DNA from: an uncultured Oscillospiraceae bacterium
GTDB taxonomy: Bacteria; Bacillota; Clostridia; Oscillospirales; Oscillospiraceae
Assembly (NCBI GenBank): GCA_934546685.1
Contig: CAKTEB010000024.1
Coordinates: 1 to 27,802, forward strand
Length of the DNA: 27,802 bases
Direction of reading: 5' to 3'
The notes beneath the pieces were generated by a model. The model searched no databases. It had not been told where the DNA came from and saw nothing but the letters and a program-made list of their open reading frames with translations. Both the position numbers and the translations under genes were made by a program. Below are positions 1 to 7,577 of the stretch, piece by piece. Each line of letters begins with the position of its first letter. Position 1 is the first letter of the stretch.

Positions 1-30
1 CACCGAACCATCACCTGGAGGCGATACAAT

Positions 31-1203
31 ATGAATTATGCAGAAGAATCCCTGAAGCTCCACTACCAGTGGAAGGGCAAGCTGGACACCGTACCGAAAA
101 TGAAGGTGGAAAACAGCGACGATCTGTCCCTGGCCTACACCCCCGGCGTGGCCCAGCCCTGCCTAGAGATCAAGAGAGACCCCTCCCTCAGCTACGAGCT
201 CACCGGCCGGGGAAACACCGTGGCCGTCATCACCGACGGCTCCGCCGTTCTGGGCCTGGGCGATATCGGCCCTGAGGCCGGCATGCCGGTCATGGAGGGA
301 AAATGCGTGCTCTTCAAGGCCTTCGGCGGCGTCAACGCCATTCCCCTGTGCCTGAAGACAAAGGACGTGGACGAGTTTGTAAATGCCGTCTATCTGCTCT
401 CCGGCTCCTTCGGCGGCGTGAATCTCGAGGATATCTCCGCCCCTCGGTGCTTTGAGATCGAGGAAAAGCTCAAGGAAAAGTGCGACATCCCCATCTTCCA
501 CGACGACCAGCACGGCACCGCCATTGTGGTACTCTCCGCCATGATCAACGCCCTCAAGGTAGTCGGCAAGCGCATGGAGGACATCAAGGTGGTCACCTCC
601 GGCGCGGGCGCGGCGGGCATCGCCATCATCAAGCTGCTGATCTCCATGGGCCTCAAGAACGTCATTATGTGTGACCGCACCGGCGCCATCTATGACGGCC
701 GTGAGAACCTGAACCCCGCCAAGGCGGAGATTGCCAAGATCACCAATCAGAATAAGGAGCAGGGCTCCCTGAAGGACGTGATCCGCGGCGCCGACGTGTT
801 CATCGGCGTCTCCTCCCCCGGCACTGTGACCCCCGAGATGGTGCGCTCCATGGCCCCCGGGGCGATCCTGTTCCCCATGGCAAACCCCACTCCGGAGATC
901 ATGCCCGACGAGGCGCTGGCCGCCGGTGCCGCCGTAGTGGGCACAGGCCGCAGCGATTTCCCCAACCAGATCAACAATGTGCTGGCCTTCCCGGGCATAT
1001 TCCGGGGCACCTTCGATGTGCGCGCCAGCGAGATCAACGATGAGATGAAGCTGGCTGCCGCCTACGCTCTGGCGGAGCTTGTCTCCCCGGAGGAGCTGGC
1101 CCCCGACTATATCATCGTTCCGGCCTTTGATCCCAGAGTCGGCCCCGCCGTGGCCAAGGCTGTGGCTGAGGCCGCCAAAAAGTCCGGCGTGGCCCGGATC
1201 TAA
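31..1203 (+). CDS. NAD(P)-dependent malic enzyme (short form)
   Basis: Oxidative decarboxylation of malate to pyruvate with reduction of NAD(P) in the cytoplasm. The 390-residue length fits the short prokaryotic malic enzymes. The N-terminal malic domain carries the LAYTPGVA motif with the probable catalytic Tyr36, Lys91 in MEGKCVLFK, and the metal-binding run NLEDISAP (about 131-138) and FHDDQHGTA (157-164). A Rossmann domain follows with GAGAAG at 191-196. The start is supported by GGAGG nine bases before ATG. A structured hairpin and then recG follow on the same strand. Whether NAD or NADP is preferred cannot be told from the sequence, so no gene symbol is given. The family call is firm. 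Confidence 0.95.
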   Translation: MNYAEESLKLHYQWKGKLDTVPKMKVENSDDLSLAYTPGVAQPCLEIKRDPSLSYELTGRGNTVAVITDGSAVLGLGDIGPEAGMPVMEGKCVLFKAFGGVNAIPLCLKTKDVDEFVNAVYLLSGSFGGVNLEDISAPRCFEIEEKLKEKCDIPIFHDDQHGTAIVVLSAMINALKVVGKRMEDIKVVTSGAGAAGIAIIKLLISMGLKNVIMCDRTGAIYDGRENLNPAKAEIAKITNQNKEQGSLKDVIRGADVFIGVSSPGTVTPEMVRSMAPGAILFPMANPTPEIMPDEALAAGAAVVGTGRSDFPNQINNVLAFPGIFRGTFDVRASEINDEMKLAAAYALAELVSPEELAPDYIIVPAFDPRVGPAVAKAVAEAAKKSGVARI

Positions 1204-1219
1204 GCACACACGATTCCAT

Positions 1220-1259
1220 GGGGCAGTCCCGCGGCACCGATGCCCAGGGCTGCCCCTTT
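1220..1259 (+). terminator. Possible terminator after the malic enzyme gene
   Basis: GGGGCAG pairs with CTGCCCC, extended by CCC/GGG across one bulged base, and encloses an inner GGCA/TGCC hairpin. Only three T follow, so termination may be partial and recG could be reached by read-through. Confidence 0.4.
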
Positions 1260-1282
1260 GCCATCCATCAGGAGGGAGCTCT

Positions 1283-3328
1283 ATGGTACTGACTGACCCT
1301 GTCACCGCCCTCAGGGGCGTAGGCGCTTCCCGGGCCGCCCAGCTGGAGAAGCTGGGCATTGTGACCCTGGAGGATCTGATCCACTACTATCCTCGGGACT
1401 ATGAGGATCGTACAAATATGCTGCCCCTGTCGGCGCTGACCCCGGACACTCCGGCCTGCTTCCGGGCCATGATCGTCTCGGCCCCCAGGACCAGCTATGT
1501 GCGCAAGGGCCTCACCTATACCAAATGCAGCATCTCCGACGATACCACCCGGCTCCGGGTCACCTGGTTCAATCAGCCCTGGATGAGCCAGAATCTCTCC
1601 GCCGGACAGTGGTACTATTTCTACGGCACCCTCACCGGAGATGACCGGAAGTATGAAATTCTGAATCCCGTGGTAGAACAGATAGATACGCCTCCCACCC
1701 AGACCCGGTGCATCATCCCCATCTACTCCCTCACCAAGGGCCTGACCTCCAAAATGCTGCAAAACCTGATTTTTGCCGCCATGGAGGGCTGCCGGGCAGA
1801 GCTAAGCGACCTGCTGCCCCAATCGCTCATGGAGCAGGAACAGCTGATCCCGCTGACCGACGCCCTCCAGGAAGTGCACCATCCCACCACCGCCCAGGCC
1901 CTGAAGGCCGCCCGGGAGCGGCTGATCTTTGAGGAATTCTACCTCTACTCCTTAGGACTGGGGCTCATGAAGGCCCGGCGCAGCAACGAGAGCCATTATC
2001 CCTGCACCAAGCCGGTTCCCCAGACTTTCTATGACGGTCTGAAATTCACCCTCACCGGAGCCCAGAGCCGGGCCCTAAACGAGATCTCCCAGGATCTTAC
2101 CTCCGGCCAGCCCATGAACCGGCTGGTGCAGGGCGACGTGGGCTCCGGCAAGACCATGGTGGCCCTGGGGGCCATGCTCCAGGCGGTGGAAAACAGCTAT
2201 CAGGCGGTGCTGATGGCTCCCACAGAGCTGCTGGCCGCCCAGCACTATCAGACCATCTCGGATTTTCTGGCCCCGCTGAACATCTCCTGCGCCCTGCTCA
2301 CGGGCTCCACTCCTACGGCCCAGCGCCGCAGGACTCTGGACTATATCGCCGTGGGTTCGGCAAAGATCATCATCGGCACCCACGCCCTGTTCTCGGACAC
2401 GGTGGATTTCTACAACCTGGGGCTGGTGGTCATCGACGAGCAGCACCGGTTCGGTGTCCGGCAGCGGGCGGCTCTGGCCGCCAAGGGCAGCGCCCCCCAT
2501 ATGCTGGTGCTCTCCGCCACTCCTATCCCCAGAACACTGGCGCTGATCCTCTACGGCGATCTGGACGTATCCGTTATCGATGAGCTGCCCCCGGGCCGGG
2601 AGTCCGTAGAGACCTTCCTGGTATCCTCCGGGTATCGGGCCAGGCTCAACGGCTTTATCCGTAGGCAGGTGGATGCGGGGCATCAGGTCTATGTGGTCTG
2701 CCCCGCCGTGGAAGAAAACCAGGAGACAGGGCTCACCTCTGCCGAGAGTATGTTCAGCACCCTGTCCGCTACCTTCCCGGATCTCCATGTGGGCCTGGTG
2801 CACGGAAAACTCCGCTCCGAGGCCAAGGAATACGCCATGGCGGCGTTCCTGCGCCATGAGATCGATATTTTAGTGGCCACCACGGTCATTGAGGTGGGCG
2901 TGGACGTGAAAAACGCCACCCTGATGGTCATTGAAAACGCGGATCGGTTCGGCCTGAGCCAGCTGCACCAGCTCCGGGGCCGGGTGGGCCGGGGCGGCGG
3001 AAAATCCTACTGCGTGCTGGTATCGGACAACCGCAACGCCGACACCCGGAAGCGTCTGAAGGCCCTGTGCGCCACCAATGACGGCTTTGAGATCTCCCAG
3101 CAGGATCTGGATCTTCGGGGCCCCGGCGACTTCTTCGGCAGCCGCCAGAGCGGCCTCCCCCTGTTCCATATGGCCTCCCTGGCCGGAGATATGGCGGTGC
3201 TCCAGCGGGCCCAGGCTGCGGCGAAGAACTATCTGGCATCCGCTCCGGATCCGGAGGATCCCGCGAATCAGGCCATTCTCAGCCGTGTGCACAGCCTCTT
3301 TACTGCCGCGGGCGATACGTTCAACTAA
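1283..3328 (+). CDS. recG: ATP-dependent DNA helicase RecG
   Basis: RecG unwinds and regresses stalled replication forks and processes Holliday junctions. The 681-residue product has the N-terminal wedge/OB region with a helix-hairpin-like LRGVGASRAAQLEKLG start. Helicase motif I is GDVGSGKT (284-291), motif II is DEQH (385-388), motif III is SATPIPRTLA (about 411-420), and a C-terminal helicase lobe ends with LHQLRGRVGRGG and the RecG-type DLRGPGDFFGSRQSG. The reading frame is open further upstream, but ATG at 1283 is chosen because AGGAGGGAG lies just before it and RecG proteins begin here. In B. subtilis recG lies downstream of yloV; here it is on the opposite strand several kb away. Confidence 0.97.
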   Translation: MVLTDPVTALRGVGASRAAQLEKLGIVTLEDLIHYYPRDYEDRTNMLPLSALTPDTPACFRAMIVSAPRTSYVRKGLTYTKCSISDDTTRLRVTWFNQPWMSQNLSAGQWYYFYGTLTGDDRKYEILNPVVEQIDTPPTQTRCIIPIYSLTKGLTSKMLQNLIFAAMEGCRAELSDLLPQSLMEQEQLIPLTDALQEVHHPTTAQALKAARERLIFEEFYLYSLGLGLMKARRSNESHYPCTKPVPQTFYDGLKFTLTGAQSRALNEISQDLTSGQPMNRLVQGDVGSGKTMVALGAMLQAVENSYQAVLMAPTELLAAQHYQTISDFLAPLNISCALLTGSTPTAQRRRTLDYIAVGSAKIIIGTHALFSDTVDFYNLGLVVIDEQHRFGVRQRAALAAKGSAPHMLVLSATPIPRTLALILYGDLDVSVIDELPPGRESVETFLVSSGYRARLNGFIRRQVDAGHQVYVVCPAVEENQETGLTSAESMFSTLSATFPDLHVGLVHGKLRSEAKEYAMAAFLRHEIDILVATTVIEVGVDVKNATLMVIENADRFGLSQLHQLRGRVGRGGGKSYCVLVSDNRNADTRKRLKALCATNDGFEISQQDLDLRGPGDFFGSRQSGLPLFHMASLAGDMAVLQRAQAAAKNYLASAPDPEDPANQAILSRVHSLFTAAGDTFN

Positions 3329-3426
3329 ATACGCACCTCTCTCCCTCCTTCTACATAGTCTGCCTGAGGAAGGCACGGTCTCCCGTGGCCCTGCCCTTCC
3401 CGCAGCCTGAGAAGGAGGGACTTTTT

Positions 3427-5238
3427 ATGTGCGGAATCGCCGGCCAGCTTTCACCCCAGGGGCTCCTTCGGAGACAGCCGGGGTTTTATCAAAAGGTACT
3501 GGACACCATGACCCGCCGCGGCCCGGACCAGGAGGGCTCCTATTTAGACGGAGCCTGCGCCCTGCTCCACCGGCGGCTTTCGGTGATCGATCCGGTCCGG
3601 GGCCTCCAGCCCATGACCATCGATGGCGTAGCCATCGTCTATAATGGCGAGCTCTACAACGCCCCGGAGCTCCGCCGTGAGCTGGAGGAGCTGGGTGAAG
3701 CCTTTCACACCGCCAGCGACACGGAGGTGCTCTTGCGGGCCTATCTCCGCTGGGGCGATGCCTGCCCCAAAAAGCTCAATGGTATCTTTGCCTTTGCGGT
3801 CTATGAGCCCGCCCGGCGGCGGCTGTTCCTGGCCCGGGATCCAATGGGGGTAAAGCCCCTGTTCTATGCTCAGCGGGGCGGCAGTCTGTTTTTCGCCTCG
3901 GAGCTCAAAACGCTGCTGTGCTTCCCGGAGATCCTGCCCCAGATCGACGCCAGAGGCCTCTACGATCTTCTGTTTCTGGGCCCGGGCCGGACGCCGGGCT
4001 ACGGAGTATTCCGGGGCGTCTATGAGCTGGAGCCCGGCACCTGCGGATATTATGACAGCTCCGGCCTCCATCTCTCCCGGTATTGGCAGCTCAGGGATCA
4101 GGCTTTCACCGATACCTTCCAGGAGGCCAGCGAGAAGACCCGGTATCTGGTGGAGGATTCCATTCGGCGGCAGCTGGTATCCGATGTGCCCGTTGGCACA
4201 TTCCTCTCCGGGGGGCTGGATTCCTCCATTATCTCCGCGGTGGCAGCAAAGCACCTTGGAAGCCTTGACACCTACTCCGTCGGCTACCGGGACAATGAGC
4301 GGTATTTCCACGCCACCAAGTTCCAGCCCAACTCCGACAGCGACTATATCGGCCTGATGGAGGATCACATCGGCGCCAAGGGCCACCATATCACCCTGGA
4401 TACCGACGAATTAGTTTCCGCCCTGTTTGAGGCCGCCGAGGCCAGAGATCTCCCGGGCATGGGCGACGTGGACAGCTCCATGCTGCTCCTGTGCCGGAAC
4501 ACCAAGAAAACCTCCACAGTGATCCTCTCCGGAGAGTGCGCCGACGAGATCTTCGGGGGCTATCCCTGGTACCGGGATCCGGCGGTTCGGGCGGTAAACG
4601 GCTTTCCCTGGGCCCAGACCACGGACTATCGGGCGTCCTTCGTCTCCCCGGAGCTGCTCCGATGGATGGATCCCCATAAATTTGTAGACAACCGATACCG
4701 TGAGACTCTGGGGCTGGCAGATATTCTGCCGGACACCGATCCCCTGGAGAAGCGCATGAAGGAAATGATGGTGCTGAATCTCCGGTGGTTTATGCAGACG
4801 CTGCTGGACCGCAAGGACCGCATGAGCATGTGGTCGGGCCTGGAGGTCCGGGTGCCCTTCTGCGACAGGCGCATCGTGGAATATCTCTACACAGTGCCCT
4901 GGAGCTGCAAGGACTATCAGGGCCGGGAGAAGGGCCTGCTGCGCCATGCCTTCCGGGATCTGCTGCCGGAGCCTGTCCTAAACCGGAAGAAAAGCCCCTA
5001 CCCCAAGACCTGGAACCCTGCCTATATGGAGGCGGTCTCCGAGCTTCTGCGGCAGGAGCTGGAGGGCACCGGCTCTCCCCTTCTGGAGTTCCTCCAAAAG
5101 GACGCGCTGCTGGCCCTGTGCGGTGAGGATCGGAGCCTGCCCTGGTACGGCCAGCTGATGACCACGCCCCAGACCATCGCCTATTTCCTCCAGCTGGCCC
5201 ACTGGATGCGGGTACGGCATGTGGAGATCGTGGCATAA
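3427..5238 (+). CDS. asnB: Asparagine synthetase (glutamine-hydrolysing), AsnB type
   Basis: Makes asparagine from aspartate, glutamine and ATP. The protein has 603 residues. The N-terminal class II glutamine amidotransferase domain begins MCGIAG, so Cys2 becomes the nucleophile after Met removal; this fixes the start at 3427 even though the frame is open from 3385. AAGGAGGGA precedes it. RRLSVID, YNGELYN and SDTEVLL are typical of the glutaminase domain. The synthetase domain has the pyrophosphate loop SGGLDSS at 261-267 and a later SGECADEIFGGY motif. It is followed by a strong terminator and appears to be a single-gene unit. AsnB-like proteins can also amidate other substrates such as cell-wall precursors, so the substrate is inferred from overall likeness. 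Confidence 0.92.
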   Translation: MCGIAGQLSPQGLLRRQPGFYQKVLDTMTRRGPDQEGSYLDGACALLHRRLSVIDPVRGLQPMTIDGVAIVYNGELYNAPELRRELEELGEAFHTASDTEVLLRAYLRWGDACPKKLNGIFAFAVYEPARRRLFLARDPMGVKPLFYAQRGGSLFFASELKTLLCFPEILPQIDARGLYDLLFLGPGRTPGYGVFRGVYELEPGTCGYYDSSGLHLSRYWQLRDQAFTDTFQEASEKTRYLVEDSIRRQLVSDVPVGTFLSGGLDSSIISAVAAKHLGSLDTYSVGYRDNERYFHATKFQPNSDSDYIGLMEDHIGAKGHHITLDTDELVSALFEAAEARDLPGMGDVDSSMLLLCRNTKKTSTVILSGECADEIFGGYPWYRDPAVRAVNGFPWAQTTDYRASFVSPELLRWMDPHKFVDNRYRETLGLADILPDTDPLEKRMKEMMVLNLRWFMQTLLDRKDRMSMWSGLEVRVPFCDRRIVEYLYTVPWSCKDYQGREKGLLRHAFRDLLPEPVLNRKKSPYPKTWNPAYMEAVSELLRQELEGTGSPLLEFLQKDALLALCGEDRSLPWYGQLMTTPQTIAYFLQLAHWMRVRHVEIVA

Positions 5239-5249
5239 AAAATATAGCT

Positions 5250-5287
5250 GGACTGCGGCTCAAAATTCCGCAGTCCGGTTATTTTTT
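5250..5287 (+). terminator. Rho-independent terminator after asnB
   Basis: Perfect 9-bp stem GGACTGCGG / CCGCAGTCC around a nine-base loop, followed by GGTTATTTTTT. It separates asnB from the sigma factor unit. Confidence 0.9.
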
Positions 5288-5295
5288 CGCAAAAC

Positions 5296-5321
5296 GCAAC
5301 AAACCGCCCCATTTGTGCGTT
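5296..5321 (+). promoter_or_regulatory. Candidate ECF-type promoter of the sigma/membrane-protein unit
   Basis: GCAAC at 5296-5300 and CGTT at 5318-5321 are separated by 17 bases. This resembles the AAC / CGT pattern of ECF sigma promoters. It lies between the asnB terminator and the sigma ATG at 5366. Autoregulation is inferred from this spacing only. Confidence 0.35.
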
Positions 5322-5365
5322 ACTATAAGCAGAAGAGGAAACAGAATCAGGAAGGATGTGATTCC

Positions 5366-5944
5366 ATGGCGCTCTCTCCCCCGAAACGGCCTCTGCGGCT
5401 TCCCACCTCCGACAATACCCTGCTCAGGGACATGCAGGCGGGCCGCAGCAGCGCGCTGGATCAGCTCATGGAAAAATACGCGGGATATGTCTATACCGTC
5501 ATCGCCAACGTCATCACCAGCTCCGGCACCGCCGCCGACGCGGAGGAGCTGTGCTCCGATACCTTTTTAGCTGTCTGGAACCACGCCGCCGCCATTTCTC
5601 CCGGAAAGCTCAAGCCCTATCTCGCCGCCACGGCCCGGAATAAGGCAAAGAGCTTTCTGCGGAAAAAGCGGGAGCTGCCCATGGATCTCGACACCCTGCC
5701 CATTGCCGGGGACAACGACTTAGAGGAGCAGACTATCCGCCGGGAGCTTCAGGCCCAGCTCTATCGGGCCATCGACGAGATGCGGCCCCAGGACCGGGAG
5801 ATCTTTCTCCGGTACTACTATTACATGCAGACCGCTCAGCAGATCTCCCAGCAGCTGGATATCCCCCACAGTACCGTCCGCAGCCGCCTGATGCGTGGCC
5901 GCAAGGTGCTCAAAAAACGACTGGAAAAGGAGGGCTTGCTATGA
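5366..5944 (+). CDS. ECF-like sigma-70 family RNA polymerase sigma factor
   Basis: A 192-residue protein with the two-domain layout of ECF sigma factors. Sigma region 2 spans about 19-100 (LLRDMQAG start, DAEELCSDTFLAVWNH core). Region 4 spans about 128-188, with the helix-turn-helix TAQQISQQLDIPHSTVRSRLMRGRKVLKKRL. The frame is open upstream to 5219, but ATG 5366 is preferred: the extra N-terminus would run through the asnB terminator, and GGAAGGATG sits before 5366. The stop overlaps the next start as ATGA, so the downstream membrane protein is very probably co-translated and is the obvious candidate regulator. The stimulus and target genes are unknown. Confidence 0.88.
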   Translation: MALSPPKRPLRLPTSDNTLLRDMQAGRSSALDQLMEKYAGYVYTVIANVITSSGTAADAEELCSDTFLAVWNHAAAISPGKLKPYLAATARNKAKSFLRKKRELPMDLDTLPIAGDNDLEEQTIRRELQAQLYRAIDEMRPQDREIFLRYYYYMQTAQQISQQLDIPHSTVRSRLMRGRKVLKKRLEKEGLL

Positions 5945-7440
5945 AGATCCGGATCACCGATCTGCTGGACGATTATTTTGACGAGTCCTCCCGGCTGCTG
6001 CCCCCGGAGCAGCTGCTCTCTCCCCAGGGCGGCAGGCAGGCTCCTCCCACGCCCCCAAAGCGGCCCGCTCAGCGGCACAGAATGAAAAAGCCCCTGGTCA
6101 CTGCCGCGGCCATTTTACTGCTGCTCACGGGCATTGGGGCCGCCTGGATCACGCTTCTAGGCTTCCAGAGCCAGCCTGTCTCCCTGAATCAGCCCGCCCA
6201 GACCGCGGCCCCCACGTCCTCCGCTGTACCGATGGAGCCCTCTATGGAGGAAAGTGCGCAGGAGGACACCGGCGTGATGAAAACACACCCGGCCCTGGAT
6301 GACAGCAACTCTGTCATTGTCACGAGCCCGGAGACCGGGCTGTCCATCCGGGTTCCTACGGAGTATCAGGACGGATTGATGGTGGACAGCTCCGTATCGA
6401 TGACCTTTTCCCCAGGCGGGATCGATGAGGATACCTTCCAATATGACGGCCCCTTCTACTTCCGCGACACAAGCAATTCGGAATCTGGCGGCTTCCTCTG
6501 GGGCATCCAGGCGTACCCCATTGAGGAATTCAGTCCCGATATGAAAGACGAGTTCTACGACCAGCCGTTTACGTTCCGATTCGCCTATATCGGCTCCGGC
6601 TCCGACTATTTCTATACCATGACGCAGTTTTATATTCCCTCGCTTGAATATGCAATGCCCCAGTTTGACAGTACAAGTCTGGAAAGTGCCCAGTCCTACT
6701 GCGACCATCTGAAATACACCATTCCCATGATTGAGAGCTTTATCGAGCTCAATCATCTGGAGCTTCAGGAGATCGACTTTGACAGCTGGGATATCCTGCT
6801 GGCCCAGCGGATGCTGGATCCGATGGCGGAGATCATCAGCAATCTGAAAACGCCCCCGGAGCCGGAGCCTGGCCTCAACAAGGACAACTCCTTTGTCACC
6901 ACAAATCCGGAATACGGCCTCATGATCCGAGTTCCCCATGAATATTGGGAGGATTACACGCTTTCCATCGACAGCACGCTGACCCTGACCGGCAATTTCG
7001 ATCTCACCATGGACAATCTCGTATTCTCCGCGTCAAATCCCTATGAAGGTCTCCCCGGCTTTCTCTGGGCTATCCAGCGAATTCCCCTGGAGGACTATCA
7101 GGTGGATCAGGCTGCGGCGGTTCCGGGAATCTCCTATATGCAAAACAGTCGGGCCTTGGGCCAGCAGGATGGCTGGGTCTATCAGGTCCTCTATCTAAGC
7201 GGTGAAACCGATGTCATGCAATTCTACGATGGAACGACCTATAACGCCGGGTATGTAGAACGCCTCGAATACGCCATTCCCATGCTGGAGAGCTTCATTT
7301 CCGCCAACAAGCTGGATCCCATCGACGATGTATGCGGAGACTGGGGGGTAGATTTTCAGCAGCAGCTAGTGGAACCGGTACTGCGCAGGTGCGCGGAGCT
7401 CAGCACTGAACTGACGACAGACGTTGGAACCACACCTTAG
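5941..7440 (+). CDS. Membrane-anchored putative anti-sigma/sensor protein with duplicated extracellular domain
   Basis: I do not recognise a named family over the whole 499 residues. Residues 1-50 are cytoplasmic-like, with an acidic DLLDDYFDE start and a basic end before one membrane segment at about 51-73. A Pro/Ser/Thr/Glu-rich linker follows. The extracellular part is two related units of about 170 residues (about 123-294 and 317-484). They share SVIVTSPETGLSIRVP versus SFVTTNPEYGLMIRVP, GFLWGIQ versus GFLWAIQ, and LKYTIPMIESFIELN versus LEYAIPMLESFISAN. The 4-base overlap with the sigma factor suggests an anti-sigma or sensing role (inference). No classic zinc-binding anti-sigma motif (HxxxCxxC) is visible. 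The C-terminus may have been altered by a frameshift near 7410-7440. Confidence 0.7.
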   Translation: MKIRITDLLDDYFDESSRLLPPEQLLSPQGGRQAPPTPPKRPAQRHRMKKPLVTAAAILLLLTGIGAAWITLLGFQSQPVSLNQPAQTAAPTSSAVPMEPSMEESAQEDTGVMKTHPALDDSNSVIVTSPETGLSIRVPTEYQDGLMVDSSVSMTFSPGGIDEDTFQYDGPFYFRDTSNSESGGFLWGIQAYPIEEFSPDMKDEFYDQPFTFRFAYIGSGSDYFYTMTQFYIPSLEYAMPQFDSTSLESAQSYCDHLKYTIPMIESFIELNHLELQEIDFDSWDILLAQRMLDPMAEIISNLKTPPEPEPGLNKDNSFVTTNPEYGLMIRVPHEYWEDYTLSIDSTLTLTGNFDLTMDNLVFSASNPYEGLPGFLWAIQRIPLEDYQVDQAAAVPGISYMQNSRALGQQDGWVYQVLYLSGETDVMQFYDGTTYNAGYVERLEYAIPMLESFISANKLDPIDDVCGDWGVDFQQQLVEPVLRRCAELSTELTTDVGTTP

Positions 7441-7523
7441 GCATTGCGAACGGCAAGGATCCAGAGCTCTATGGGATGCCCAGCTGCCTGCAAATCGGCG
7501 ACGATACCTATCCCCTGTCCTAA
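7410..7523 (+). pseudogene. Possible frameshifted coding tail
   Basis: In another frame, coding-like sequence runs past the 7440 stop and ends at TAA 7521-7523. It reads WNHTLGIANGKDPELYGMPS and then a short continuation ending GDDTYPLS. The composition is protein-like, with no repeats. It may be the original C-terminus of the preceding protein displaced by an indel at 7410-7440, or debris of another gene. No start codon with a ribosome binding site is seen. Confidence 0.3.
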
Positions 7524-7530
7524 AATCTGC

Positions 7531-7575
7531 AAAAACAGACCCTGTACGCCGAAACGTACAGGGTCTGTCTGTTTT
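7531..7575. terminator. Bidirectional terminator between convergent blocks
   Basis: Perfect 13-bp inverted repeat CAGACCCTGTACG / CGTACAGGGTCTG with a six-base loop. A T-rich run (TCTGTTTT) lies on the right and AAAAA on the left, so it can end both the + strand unit and glgA from the other side. Confidence 0.92.
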
Positions 7576-7577
7576 CT

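Noticed and set aside
163..1359. Long open frame opposite the malic enzyme gene
   Set aside because: It is the GC-rich antisense shadow of a well-supported gene: low complexity, no family motifs, no ribosome binding site. Similar long antisense frames at 9092-10027, 11213-12877 and 15568-16704 were dropped for the same reason.
3329..3426. Possible leader-type regulator (T-box or attenuator) ahead of asnB
   Set aside because: Small stems can be drawn (CACGG/CCGTG inside GGAAGG/CCTTCC), but there is no T-box sequence, no terminator T-run and the gap is under 100 bases.
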